Positions 8,073 to 17,148 of a stretch of DNA of 64,000 nt are shown one piece after another. The stretch covers positions 36,161-100,160 of the forward strand of contig QZJU01000006.1 of assembly GCA_003597955.1 (NCBI GenBank), read 5' to 3'. A model generated the notes under the pieces. That model made no database searches, was not told the origin of the DNA, and was given only the letters and a program-made list of their open reading frames with translations. The DNA comes from Candidatus Parcubacteria bacterium. GTDB lineage: Bacteria; Patescibacteriota; Patescibacteriia; PEXW01. Within the stretch, counting starts at the first letter, position 1, and every line of letters begins with the position of its first letter. Made by a program: the position numbers and the translations under genes.

Positions 8073-9890
8073 TTAAATTTTTTGCCTGGCTTGCCGCCGC
8101 CGATCAGCGGAATTTAGCAATTTTTTTCTAATGCGAATGCTTTGAGGCGTCACTTCTACCAATTCGTCGGCGCTTATATACTCCAAAGCGAATTCCAAGG
8201 TGATTTCTTTTGGCGGCGCCAGCTGAATGGCCTCATCCGAACCCGACGCCCGCATATTCGAAAGCCTTTTGGCCTTGCAAACATTCACTTCAATGTCTTC
8301 ATCTCGGCTGTTTTGGCCTACCACCATGCCTTGGTAGACCGGCTCCCCCGGGCCAATAAATAATTCTCCCCGACCTTGGGCGATTTCCAGTCCGTAGGCA
8401 TTGCTTTTTCCGGTTTCCGTGGCAATCAAGGAGCCGTGGGGAAAGGGGTTAAGTTCCGGAACCGCCGGTCGGAAATTTTCAAAAACATGGTGCATGATTA
8501 AAGTGCCGCGGGTTTTGGTTAAGAGTAAACTTTTCAAACCCAGCAAACCTCGGGTTGGCGTTAAGTATTCCAGTCTGACGGTTTTGTCCGCTTCGGTTTG
8601 CATATGTTTTAATTCGCCGCGACGTTTGCCGACTTCGGAGATGACTTCGCCCTGATAAGCCTCAGCCACCCTAATGCTTAGCAGTTCCCAGGGCTCTAGA
8701 GTTTTCCCGTCAAGAGTTTTGGTTATGACCTTCGGCTGACCGATCTGTAATTCAAAACCCTCGCGCCGCATGGTTTCAATTAAAATGCTCAAATGCAGTT
8801 CGCCCCGCCCCGAAACCAAAAATTGATCTGAAGTTAATCCCGGCGCGACGCGCAAAGCCACATTGGTTTCCAGTTCTTTATATAATCTTTCTTGAATATT
8901 GCGCGAGGTCACCAGCTTGCCTTCTTGGCCGACGAATGGACTGGTGTTGGCGCCAAAAGTCATTTGCATGGTTGGTTCATCGATAGCTACGGGCGGCAGA
9001 GGCTTGGGATTATCAGGGTCAGTAATCGTTTCGCCGATGTTTATTTTTTCAAAACCCGCCACTGCCACGATTTCACCCACGGCCGCCTGCTCAACGCTTG
9101 TTTTTTCTAGACCTTGGTAAACTAAAATTTCAGTCACTCGGCTTTTGGTCATCGCGCCGTCAGCGCTAATCAAGGCCGCTTCTTGGCCTTTTTTAAGTAG
9201 TCCAGCCGTGATTTTGCCAATGCCCATTTTGCCTTTGTAATTGTCGTAAGCAATGGCCAAGATCAATATTTGCAGGGTTGCGTTAGGGTCGCCCTGGGGC
9301 GCGGGAAAGAATTCCAAAATTTTATCCAGCAGGGGATTAATGTTTTTGCCCGGCTCGGCTGCGCTCAAACTCGCCGTGCCGTGCAGGGCCGAAGCATACA
9401 CGATCGGGAACTCCAATTGTTCGTGATCGGCGCCTAAGTCCACAAAAAGGTCGAAAGTTCGATTGATAACTTCTTCAATTTGCGCATCACGCCGGTCAAT
9501 TTTGTTTATTACCACAACGGCCTTTAGACCAAGCTCCAAAGCTTTTTTTAAAACAAATTTGGTTTGAGGCATTGGCCCCTCCTTGGCGTCCACCAGCAAG
9601 ATGACCCCATCCACCATGCGCAAAGTCCGCTCCACTTCACCGCCAAAATCCGCATGACCCGGCGTGTCCACGATATTTATTTTCACGCCTTGGTAAACTA
9701 CGCTGGCGTTTTTTGCTCGGATGGTAATGCCGCGCTCGCGTTCCAAATCCAACGAATCCATAATTAATTTTCCGGCTGTTTCCGAATCGACCGCGTGGGT
9801 TTGTTTCAAGATCGCGTCAACCAATGTGGTTTTGCCATGATCGACATGCGCAATGATGGCAATGTTTCTAATTTTTTGAAGTTCTGGCAT
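8073..9890 (-). CDS. typA: GTP-binding protein TypA/BipA
   Basis: 605 residues, the normal length for TypA/BipA, a translational GTPase of the EF-G family that binds the ribosome and assists assembly and stress adaptation. G1 is AHVDHGKTTLVD (residues 14-25), G2 RGITI, G3 DTPGHADFGGE, G4 NKIDR. The C-terminal half has the EF-G-like domains (GRGELHLSILIETMRREG) and the TypA-specific tail (ISADELVEVTPQSIRIRKK). It is a single-gene unit. A weak promoter, TTGACC-N16-TATTTT, lies just upstream. Confidence 0.97.
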   Translation of the reverse strand: MPELQKIRNIAIIAHVDHGKTTLVDAILKQTHAVDSETAGKLIMDSLDLERERGITIRAKNASVVYQGVKINIVDTPGHADFGGEVERTLRMVDGVILLVDAKEGPMPQTKFVLKKALELGLKAVVVINKIDRRDAQIEEVINRTFDLFVDLGADHEQLEFPIVYASALHGTASLSAAEPGKNINPLLDKILEFFPAPQGDPNATLQILILAIAYDNYKGKMGIGKITAGLLKKGQEAALISADGAMTKSRVTEILVYQGLEKTSVEQAAVGEIVAVAGFEKINIGETITDPDNPKPLPPVAIDEPTMQMTFGANTSPFVGQEGKLVTSRNIQERLYKELETNVALRVAPGLTSDQFLVSGRGELHLSILIETMRREGFELQIGQPKVITKTLDGKTLEPWELLSIRVAEAYQGEVISEVGKRRGELKHMQTEADKTVRLEYLTPTRGLLGLKSLLLTKTRGTLIMHHVFENFRPAVPELNPFPHGSLIATETGKSNAYGLEIAQGRGELFIGPGEPVYQGMVVGQNSRDEDIEVNVCKAKRLSNMRASGSDEAIQLAPPKEITLEFALEYISADELVEVTPQSIRIRKKLLNSADRRRQARQKI

Positions 9891-9967
9891 TTAGAGAGAG
9901 TGACTTTCAAAATAAAATTCGCCAACAAGTGGTCAAAATGAGAGTATCATACCTTGGATTATCGTCA

Positions 9968-10077
9968 ACCCCGCACCACTTTTCAACTAAATTCTTAAAA
10001 TTTAAGTTTTAAGATATTTGCTCGGTTGAATATCTAATTAATACTAAAAAGCGTTGGGCTGAAAAGTGGTGCGGGGT
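9968..10077. repeat. 110-bp inverted-repeat (MITE-like) element, copy 1
   Basis: The ends are perfect 18-bp inverted repeats (ACCCCGCACCACTTTTCA at 9968-9985, complement at 10060-10077) around an AT-rich centre without an ORF. A second copy lies in opposite orientation at 35460-35566 and shares parts of the interior. This fits a non-autonomous mobile element. It sits between typA and the holin-like gene. Confidence 0.75.
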
Positions 10078-10116
10078 CAAACACCCAAAGCTTTCCAAAA
10101 ATCTTGAATTTTGGTG

Positions 10117-10128
10117 TATAGTAAGGCT
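10117..10128 (+). promoter_or_regulatory. -10 box of a leaderless transcript
   Basis: TATAGT at 10117-10122 is followed by exactly 6 nt and then the ATG at 10129. RNA polymerase starting about 7 nt after the -10 would begin on the start codon. No clear -35 is visible. Confidence 0.5.
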
Positions 10129-10479
10129 ATGATTTTGATACGCTGGATCATAAATGCCCTCATGGTCATTCTGGTCACTTATGTTGTGCCAGGCATAAGC
10201 GTTACCTCATTTTATACGGCCTTAATTGTGGCTTTAATTTATGGAATACTAAACGCCATAATCAGGCCGATTTTGGTGATTTTAACCCTGCCTATAAACT
10301 TGATTACTTTGGGCCTGTTTACGCTCATTATTAATGCGGTACTGTTTTGGCTGGTCAGCACCATTGTTAAAGGCTTTGCTGTGGAAGGCTTTTGGTCGGC
10401 GTTCTTCGGCGCGCTCGTGCTCTGGGTTTTTAGCTTTTTAACCAACGGCATTTTAAAGGCGGCAAAACCAAAGATTTGA
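10129..10479 (+). CDS. Small four-helix membrane protein, phage-holin superfamily IV-like
   Basis: 116 residues (MILIRWIINALMVILV...), almost entirely hydrophobic with four membrane helices. The pattern AIIRPILVILTLPINLITLGLF is typical of the Phage_holin_4_2 family (PF04020), which is common in bacterial chromosomes without phage context. Function is unknown despite the holin name. The ATG at 10129 is preferred over a codon at 10111 because of the leaderless -10. No phage genes are nearby. Confidence 0.8.
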   Translation: MILIRWIINALMVILVTYVVPGISVTSFYTALIVALIYGILNAIIRPILVILTLPINLITLGLFTLIINAVLFWLVSTIVKGFAVEGFWSAFFGALVLWVFSFLTNGILKAAKPKI

Positions 10480-10570
10480 ATTTTTGGCTAATTTAAGCCA
10501 ATAATACCTATAAAACCCAATTAAATGGGCTGGAATTTTTTAGTTTTCCACAGCTTGTAAACATTTAGGG

Positions 10571-10598
10571 TTGACAAAAAATCTGTATGTGCTAAGGT
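10571..10598 (+). promoter_or_regulatory. Promoter of the 3D-domain gene
   Basis: TTGACA (10571-10576), 16-nt spacer, TAAGGT (10593-10598) with an extended TGTGC context. The predicted transcript starts near 10605, at the base of a 5' hairpin. Confidence 0.65.
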
Positions 10599-10604
10599 CG
10601 GGTG

Positions 10605-10645
10605 TTCAAAAATCTTGCACAGATAATGTGGCAAGATTTTTTGAA
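10605..10645 (+). promoter_or_regulatory. 5'-terminal mRNA hairpin
   Basis: TTCAAAAATCTTGC (10605-10618) pairs with GCAAGATTTTTTGAA (10631-10645), a 14-bp stem with a 12-nt loop lying exactly at the predicted transcript 5' end. It could protect the mRNA from 5' decay or act as an attenuator; the U-run inside the 3' arm resembles a weak terminator. Confidence 0.5.
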
Positions 10646-10661
10646 TTTCAAATTTGCAATT

Positions 10662-11192
10662 ATGAACCTGACCAAGCGACAATCCAAGCGCATTCGCAAG
10701 CTAATGCAATTCATGCTGGTGGTATTGATTTGGCAATTTAGTTTTCCCCAGCATGCTATGGCCCACAATGTCAACACGGAAAGAAAAGAAAATTCCGGCG
10801 CGAATTTTATGGTGCCCAAAGACTCAGATCTTTTGCCGGCCGTGCCACCAGCGGTAAAAATTGAAAAACCCATCGTTGATGAACCCAAACACATAGTCAA
10901 GCAGACTTTGACTGTGGTTATGACCGCTTACTCCTCGACTCGCGCGCAAACCGACAATGATCCTTTTACTACAGCTTCCGGAGAAAAGGTCCGTGATGGC
11001 ATTGTGGCCATGAACCAAGTGCCGTTTGGCACAAAAATCCGGATACCGGATAAATTTGGTGATAAAATTTTTGTCGTCAAAGATCGCATGAGCGCTCGTT
11101 ATGGTAAGAGCCGCGGAGACATTTGGATGAAGACATATCAGCAGGCCAAGCAGTGGGGCGTAAAGCGCGTTAAGGTTGAGATATTAAAATAA
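10662..11192 (+). CDS. Secreted 3D-domain protein (RlpA/MltA-like double-psi barrel)
   Basis: 176 residues from ATG 10662. A basic N-terminus and one hydrophobic helix (LMQFMLVVLIWQF) act as signal or anchor. A linker follows, and then the C-terminal 3D domain: MTAYSS, DPFTTASG, VPFGTKIRIPD, KDRMSARYG, DIWMKTYQQAKQWG. The three conserved Asp residues of the 3D fold can be assigned. 3D domains occur in resuscitation-promoting-factor-like and MltA-type wall enzymes, so a role in peptidoglycan remodelling is likely. A GTG at 10602 is possible but sits in the 5' hairpin. Confidence 0.82.
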   Translation: MNLTKRQSKRIRKLMQFMLVVLIWQFSFPQHAMAHNVNTERKENSGANFMVPKDSDLLPAVPPAVKIEKPIVDEPKHIVKQTLTVVMTAYSSTRAQTDNDPFTTASGEKVRDGIVAMNQVPFGTKIRIPDKFGDKIFVVKDRMSARYGKSRGDIWMKTYQQAKQWGVKRVKVEILK

Positions 11193-11259
11193 TAAAATTA
11201 TTCAGGTTTTAGTTGAAGACTTGAATAACTTTGTGTTAGGCTGGTTATGAATTGCCAAC

Positions 11260-11346
11260 GCCGCCGTGGTGGAACTGGTATACACAAGGGACTTAAAATC
11301 CCTCGGGGGCAACCCCTTGTCGGTCCGAGTCCGACCGGCGGCACCA
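11260..11346 (+). tRNA. tRNA-Leu(UAA)
   Basis: 87-nt class II tRNA with a long variable arm (CGGGGGCAACCCCTTGT). Acceptor GCCGCCG pairs with CGGCGGC; the anticodon loop is CTTAAAA with anticodon TAA. CCA is encoded (11344-11346). Confidence 0.95.
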
Positions 11347-11604
11347 GCTCGTTTCGTGTCTCGAGCTACGTTTTGCCAAAAACGGCAAGAGCCTCACTCA
11401 CTCGCAATGTCTTGTTTAAAAGCAGTTTTGTAAATCCACTTGGTTTACTGGTTAATAAAAAATTCCATTATGACGAACAGACCGTAAAAAAGCATTAAAA
11501 GCCTAAACACTCTTGATCGCTAAAGTGATTGATATTCGTACCCTTGGCAAAGTCAGCGCTTTTTACCACTCCAATCAGCGAGATTATTGGCGGTGAAAAA
11601 AAAT
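11347..11604. other. Gene-free interval after tRNA-Leu
   Basis: I see no gene here. The interval is AT-rich with small hairpins (GTTTTTGCC-type and GATCGCTAAAGTGATTGATA) and no repeat shared with other places I could detect. Confidence 0.4.
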
Positions 11605-11630
11605 AAAAAGCATGGAAATTTTGGCTTTTT
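11605..11630 (-). terminator. Terminator downstream of tRNA-Gly
   Basis: AAAAAGC (11605-11611) pairs with GCTTTTT (11624-11630); on the minus strand the stem is followed by ATTTTTTTT. It fits the end of the tRNA-Cys/tRNA-Gly transcript. Confidence 0.5.
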
Positions 11631-11695
11631 CTGTATTCTTCATGCTAGCATTTTTAAATTCGCCCTAAACCAGCCGACTCTTAGTCTGCGATTCA

Positions 11696-11770
11696 TGGAG
11701 CGGGTGATGGGATTCGCACCCACGGCCTCTTCCTTGGCAAGGAAGCGTTCTACTACTGAACTACACCCGC
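11696..11770 (-). tRNA. tRNA-Gly(GCC)
   Basis: Full cloverleaf on the minus strand: GCGGGTG/CACCCGC acceptor, anticodon loop TTGCCAA with GCC, T arm GTGGG-TGCGAAT-CCCAT, encoded CCA. Six nt downstream of tRNA-Cys in the same transcript. Confidence 0.95.
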
Positions 11771-11776
11771 ATTTAT

Positions 11777-11851
11777 TGGAGGCCACGGGCGGGATTGAAC
11801 CGCCGTATAAGGGTTTTGCAGACCCTCGCCTTACCACTTGGCTACGTGGCC
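11777..11851 (-). tRNA. tRNA-Cys(GCA)
   Basis: Minus-strand cloverleaf: GGCCACG/CGTGGCC acceptor, anticodon loop CTGCAAA with GCA, T loop TTCAATC, encoded CCA. First tRNA of the Cys-Gly pair. Confidence 0.95.
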
Positions 11852-11972
11852 ATTATGTTTATTTGTTTCAGAAGTCGTCAGTCCTCGCCAAGCTTGCGCT
11901 AGACTCGTCTGCTCCGCCCTTGGGCGGCTTGCCTCGCTTCTGCCCGTTCCGCTTTTCTGCGGAATCCACTTG

Positions 11973-12008
11973 CCCACCCGACTGAACTAAGTCAGTCGTT
12001 CGGGCGGG
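11973..12008. repeat. GC-rich palindromic repeat (CCCGAACGACTGA family)
   Basis: CCCACCCGACTGAAC...CAGTCGTTCGGGCGGGG is a hairpin-forming repeat. A related copy with the same CCCGAACGACTGA...TCAGTCGG core lies at about 47190-47226, also next to tRNA genes. No coding potential. Confidence 0.5.
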
Positions 12009-12047
12009 GCCACGTGGCCCAATTTCCCCTTGGCCTTAGTATGGCCT

Positions 12048-12076
12048 AATGTAACAAATATCCAATATTATCGCAA
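12048..12076 (-). promoter_or_regulatory. Promoter of the tRNA-Cys/tRNA-Gly unit
   Basis: Minus strand TTGCGA (12071-12076), 17-nt spacer, TACATT (12048-12053). It directs transcription toward the two tRNAs, about 200 nt away through a GC-rich palindromic leader. Confidence 0.5.
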
Positions 12077-12079
12077 CAA

Positions 12080-13113
12080 TTATAAAATTAGCATACCATC
12101 ACCAAAAGAAAAAAACTTGAATTTCTGGGCGATAGCTCTTTGGTAAAGTTGGAAAAGCGTTTTTCGGCCGGTAAAAGCTGAAACCAGCATCAAAAGGCTG
12201 GATTTTGGGACATGGAAATTCGTGATCAAACCATCAATAAATTTAAATTTATAACCGGGTTGGATAAAAAGCTGGGTATCACCAGAAAATCTATTCAATT
12301 TACTGCTGATGGCGCTTGATTCCAAAGTTCTTGCTACGGTAGTGCCAACCGCAATGATTGGCTGATGGTTTTGTTTAGCCCGGTTTAACACCTGGGCTGT
12401 TTTATGGTCTATTTCAAAATATTCAGAATGTAATTGCTTGGTTTTTAAATGTTTTTCCGTTAATGGCGCAAAAGTGCCTAAGTTTACGTGAAGGGTGACA
12501 AAGGCAATTTTATTTCCCCGCTCCTTTATTTTACTCATCAAGTTTTTGGTGAAATGTAAAGAAGCGGTTGGCGCGGCAATGGAGCCGGGAACATTGGCAA
12601 AAACCGTTTGATACTGGGCTTTTTTTTGGGCTTCGGTCAAAGGTGATTTTTTTAGGTAAGGCGGCAGCGGCGCGACTCCAAACCTCATTAAAATTGTTTC
12701 CAGCTGGCTGATGGGAAAAGTCGATTTAAAAACATAATGATTATTTATTTTTTTGACCAGCTGAAATTGAATTCGAGGGGTTAATGTGTATTTTTCGCCG
12801 ATCACTAATCGATTTTCGCATAACGCCCAAATATATCGCCGGTTTTTTTTAAGGTACAGAATTTTTATTTTGCCGCCAGTCGGCTTTTGCAAAATCAAAC
12901 GAGCCGGCAATACCTTGGTCTGATTAAAAACCAAGACCGAATTTTCGGGTAGATATTCTGGCAAATTATTAAATCTATCAAGTTTTATTTTTTTAGTTTT
13001 TCTTTCATAAATTAAAAGCCTGGCCTGGTCACGTGGCTGCGCAAGTTTTTGAGCGATTAAACTTTTGGGGATTTTGTAATCGTACAGCCTCAAAATCGCT
13101 TTTAAATTTTTCA

Positions 13114-13114
<1 letters not shown>
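12080..13114 (-). CDS. queA: tRNA S-adenosylmethionine ribosyltransferase-isomerase
   Basis: 344 residues, full length for QueA, which adds the epoxycyclopentanediol part of queuosine to preQ1 at tRNA position 34. Motifs: YDYKIPKSLIAQKLAQPRDQARLL at the N-terminus, FNQTKVLPARL, GSIAAPTASLHFT (GxxAxPTAGLHFT family motif), VTLHVNLGTFAPL, VGTTVARTLES, DGLITNFHVPKSSLLMLVSAF. The start overlaps the tgt stop by one base, so the two queuosine genes are coupled. Confidence 0.96.
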
Positions 13115-14274
<1,160 letters not shown>

Positions 14275-14347
14275 TTACGAATTACAAATAATATACGAAA
14301 TACGAATACGATTAGAATTTAACCAGCTTAACATAAAAAACCCGGAC

Positions 14348-15040
14348 TTATTTGCTCACAATAAAATATTCCGCGTTTAACAATTCTTTTATGGCAAAAG
14401 CGGGAAAGCCGGAATAAGGTCGGCCATTGTCGATTTGGGAAAGGTGACAGCAAATAATCCGTTTTTTTACGCGGGGGTTTATGGAGATTTTCAAGTTGGG
14501 TTTTGGGAATTTCGACTTGTTGGCGTACTTGCCAAATTTTCTTCGGGCTTTAAAATATATTAAGGCGCGCCGGGAAATCGTCGGCGGCAAGACAAAGGCG
14601 TAAAGGGGGAGCTGGAATTTTCGCGCTAGTTTTTTGGCGACTTTGCCCATGGCAATGTGGTCCAAATGTCCCGTAATGCCGTCAGATCCGAAACTTAAAA
14701 TCGCTTTGGGTTTAATTTTTTTTACAATGGGTAAAGATTTTCGGTAAATCGCATTTGTGAAATTTTTAATTTTTCCGTCGGGAAAATTCAGAAGCCAAAT
14801 TCTGGAAAGGTGGAAAAGTTTGCCGGCTTTTAGCAGTTCTTTACGTCGGATTTTTTTGAGCTGGGCATCGGTGACGGGTTTTTTCAAATGGGACCTCCCT
14901 CTTTCGCCGCGGCTTGAACAGATTAAAAAGTTCTGGCCGCCGGATTGGTAATTTTTGAATATCGAACCAGCCGCGGCATAACTTTCGTCGTCCGGGTGGG
15001 CGGTTAAGATCAGGATTTTTTTGCCTAGGAATGTTTGCAT
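14348..15040 (-). CDS. PIG-L family LmbE-like deacetylase
   Basis: 230 residues. N-terminal ILTAHPDDESYAAAGSI carries the metal-binding AHPDDE motif; the second His site is GHLDHIAMGK. The family removes N-acetyl groups from GlcNAc-type sugars (PIG-L, MshB, BshB), using zinc. The substrate cannot be predicted; glycan or glycolipid deacetylation fits the envelope genes in the window. Divergent from rplS. Confidence 0.88.
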   Translation of the reverse strand: MQTFLGKKILILTAHPDDESYAAAGSIFKNYQSGGQNFLICSSRGERGRSHLKKPVTDAQLKKIRRKELLKAGKLFHLSRIWLLNFPDGKIKNFTNAIYRKSLPIVKKIKPKAILSFGSDGITGHLDHIAMGKVAKKLARKFQLPLYAFVLPPTISRRALIYFKARRKFGKYANKSKFPKPNLKISINPRVKKRIICCHLSQIDNGRPYSGFPAFAIKELLNAEYFIVSK

Positions 15041-15109
15041 AGGAACAAGCTTAAGTAAGCCGTGTTTAGTATTGTATCAGAAACGCCAAAGCCATCTCGT
15101 TAGCCAGCC

Positions 15110-15138
15110 TTGACTCGAAAGAAAATTCTTATTAAACT
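15110..15138 (+). promoter_or_regulatory. rplS promoter
   Basis: TTGACT (15110-15115), 17-nt spacer, TAAACT (15133-15138). The ATG follows 12 nt after the -10, leaving a 5' UTR of only about 5 nt and no Shine-Dalgarno. Confidence 0.65.
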
Positions 15139-15150
15139 ACCCTAACCAAT

Positions 15151-15504
15151 ATGGAAAGCGTATACAAATCAGCCAAAACCAAAGAACGAACCGACTTGCC
15201 GGCTTTACGGCCAGGCATGGTGGTTAAAGTCCATCAAAAAATTAAGGAAGGCGAAAAAGAGCGAATCCAGATTTTTGAGGGCATGGTTTTGGATGTCAGG
15301 CACGGGCAGGGCTTGCACGGCACCTTTACGGTCAGAAAAATTTCCGAAGGCGTTGGTGTGGAAAGGATTTTCCCTTTTCATGCGCCTACAATCGCCAAAA
15401 TCGAACCCGTGAAGCAATTTAAAGTCCGCCAAGCTTCCTTGGGCTATCTCCGCCAAGGCTACCAAAAGCGTCTGAAGGAAGTGAAGCAGGCCAAGAAGGT
15501 TTAA
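15151..15504 (+). CDS. rplS: 50S ribosomal protein L19
   Basis: 117 residues. Typical L19 sequence: [61 protein letters not shown]. It lies at the 30S-50S interface. In many bacteria rplS follows trmD in the rpsP operon; here it is a single-gene unit 26 kb from trmD. Confidence 0.97.
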   Translation: MESVYKSAKTKERTDLPALRPGMVVKVHQKIKEGEKERIQIFEGMVLDVRHGQGLHGTFTVRKISEGVGVERIFPFHAPTIAKIEPVKQFKVRQASLGYLRQGYQKRLKEVKQAKKV

Positions 15505-15565
15505 TTATCCGCAAGTACTAATAATGCAATGTTTAATAAATAATGAAAATTGTATTTATTTATGG

Positions 15566-15571
15566 TATACG
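15566..15571 (+). promoter_or_regulatory. Extended -10 of the free-standing endonuclease gene
   Basis: TGGTATACG: -10-like TATACG at 15566-15571 with an upstream TG. It lies 11 nt before the ATG at 15583, the same motif and spacing as in front of the intron-encoded endonuclease (46116-46121). Confidence 0.45.
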
Positions 15572-15582
15572 CTATTAGCTTG

Positions 15583-16227
15583 ATGAGTGATAGCACGCCG
15601 ATCCCTTGGAGTAGTGAACTTGCTTATGCAATCGGCCTCATTACTACTGACGGCAATCTTTCAAAAGACGGTCGACACCTTGAATTCACCTCTAAAGATA
15701 TGGAACAAATACGAAATTTTAAGTATTGTTTAGGATTGAGAGTCAAAGTGAGTCTTAAATCTTCTGGTTACACAGGCGTCAGAGTTCCTCACATACAATT
15801 TGGTAATGTTAAGTTTTACCGATTTTTACTAAGTCTAGGCTTGCATCCAGCAAAAAGCAAAACTTTAAATGCTGTTAATGTTCCAGATAAATATTTTTTT
15901 GACTTCCTGCGTGGGCATTTTGACGGTGACGGACACCTGTACTCATATTGGGATTCCCGTTGGAAGAATAGTTTTATGTACTATCTTGCATTTAGTTCAG
16001 CTAGCCCAAAGCATATCCTTTGGTTACGTACTAAACTAAAACAATTGCTTGGTGTTCAAGGGCATATTACTAGAGCGAAGGGACAGAGCGTTGAGCAGTT
16101 GAAGTATGCAAAAAGAGAAGGTTTGCTCATTTTTAGAAAAATGTATGCAAGCTCTGATTGTATTACTCTAACTCGAAAACGTAAAAAAATGCTTCAAGCT
16201 TTACAGACAGCAAAGTTGATGCTATAA
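15583..16227 (+). CDS. LAGLIDADG homing endonuclease, free-standing
   Basis: 214 residues from ATG 15583 (an in-frame ATG at 15550 would overlap the promoter). Two LAGLIDADG helices, AYAIGLITTDGN near residue 15 and FLRGHFDGDGHL near residue 110, each with the catalytic acidic residue, so it should act as a monomer on an asymmetric DNA site. It is AT-richer than its neighbours. It sits between rplS and an intact tRNA-Leu and I find no intron around it, so it looks like a stand-alone mobile gene. Its target is unknown. Confidence 0.85.
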   Translation: MSDSTPIPWSSELAYAIGLITTDGNLSKDGRHLEFTSKDMEQIRNFKYCLGLRVKVSLKSSGYTGVRVPHIQFGNVKFYRFLLSLGLHPAKSKTLNAVNVPDKYFFDFLRGHFDGDGHLYSYWDSRWKNSFMYYLAFSSASPKHILWLRTKLKQLLGVQGHITRAKGQSVEQLKYAKREGLLIFRKMYASSDCITLTRKRKKMLQALQTAKLML

Positions 16228-16238
16228 GCATAACATGT

Positions 16239-16325
16239 GCCGCGGTGCTGTAATTGGTAGCCAGGCTGGCTTGAGGTGCCAGTGCTCGCAAGAGCGTGGA
16301 GGTTCGACCCCTCTCCGCGGCACCA
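16239..16325 (+). tRNA. tRNA-Leu(GAG)
   Basis: 87-nt class II tRNA: acceptor GCCGCGG/CCGCGGC, anticodon loop with GAG, long variable arm (GTGCTCGCAAGAGCGT), T loop TTCGACC, encoded CCA. It begins 11 nt after the stop of the homing endonuclease gene. Confidence 0.94.
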
Positions 16326-16342
16326 AGCTTTCTCCGCCCTGC

Positions 16343-16427
16343 GTGTGCTTAATAAATTAAGCCCACTCAGGTTTCGCAAGCGTGCCGCTTTCCCCAAATT
16401 TTTCATTCGAAAAATTTGGAGTCCCCC
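16343..16427 (+). repeat. tRNA-flanking repeat, copy A
   Basis: About 85 bp starting GTGTGCTTAATAAATTAAGC and ending in a hairpin CCAAATTTTTCATTCGAAAAATTTGG-type segment followed by GTCCCCC. A clear homologue lies at 47652-47737 next to tRNA-Val. No ORF. Confidence 0.6.
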
Positions 16428-16612
16428 AGGAAGTCTGTTCACTACAGGTTTCAGACGCAGCCTCGGTAGACCCCAGAAATTCGCGCTCCCCTTGGGCAAG
16501 CTCAGAGTTCGCGCCAAATTCCTGGTGATTAAAATTTGACTAATAAAAATTTTTTTCTTAAGCTTTTAACAAACAAATTTTGAACCTTTAAAAAGGATGA
16601 AAAGGAGTTGGA

Positions 16613-17005
16613 ATGCTGAAAGCGAAAATTGTAGCGACTGTTAGTCTTTTGATGGTGATGTTGCAGGCCCTGATGTATTTTTTTGTTCCCAGGCAAGCCT
16701 GGTATAGTTTTCCTCAACCTTTCGCCCTCATCAGAGATATTGCTGTAATAATTTTTATTTTTACGATTTTTTGGTGGCAAATAATTGCTTCCGAATTGCC
16801 ACCGTGGGTGCGAGCTGTTTTTAAGACTTATTTAAAAACAACCTTGGTTTTATTTTTTATCTCCGTGGGGTGTATGGCGATCGAGTACATTTTGGGTCTG
16901 AATTATGGCGCTAAATTGTTTAATGTAAAGGGTTTGGGGGGTCTGTTCTTGATTGCAGTATGGTTTTTTAGCACTTGGCGAGCCTGGACAAGCGCTTATT
17001 GGTGA
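16613..17005 (+). CDS. Small multi-pass membrane protein of unknown function
   Basis: 130 residues, four predicted membrane helices (TVSLLMVMLQALMYFFV, DIAVIIFIFTIFWW, LVLFFISVGCMAIEYIL, GLFLIAVWFFSTW). I do not recognise a family. Shine-Dalgarno AAGGAG lies 5-6 nt before the ATG. It is a monocistronic unit ending in a strong intrinsic terminator, like several other unknown genes in the window. Confidence 0.75.
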   Translation: MLKAKIVATVSLLMVMLQALMYFFVPRQAWYSFPQPFALIRDIAVIIFIFTIFWWQIIASELPPWVRAVFKTYLKTTLVLFFISVGCMAIEYILGLNYGAKLFNVKGLGGLFLIAVWFFSTWRAWTSAYW

Positions 17006-17017
17006 TAAGCCATATTT

Positions 17018-17053
17018 AAAACCGTCAGCCAAAGTAGAGCGGACGGTTTTTTT
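17018..17053 (+). terminator. Intrinsic terminator
   Basis: AAACCGTC pairs with GACGGTTT, followed by a T-run (17046-17053), 10 nt after the stop of the membrane protein. Confidence 0.85.
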
Positions 17054-17077
17054 AATTTCCCCCCTGATCCAATGCCC

Positions 17078-17107
17078 TTGACAAAGAGCTGAGTTTTAAC
17101 CTAAGCT
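17078..17107 (+). promoter_or_regulatory. Promoter of the HD-GYP gene
   Basis: TTGACA (17078-17083), 18-nt spacer, TAAGCT (17102-17107). Leader about 35 nt with AAGGAT upstream of the ATG. Confidence 0.65.
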
Positions 17108-17148
17108 GATAAGCTTTAATAAACCAATTTAAGAAGGATCTTTAAAAA

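Noticed and set aside
11247-11985. ORFs spanning tRNA-Leu, tRNA-Gly and tRNA-Cys
   Set aside because: They only reflect open frames through tRNA genes and repeats.
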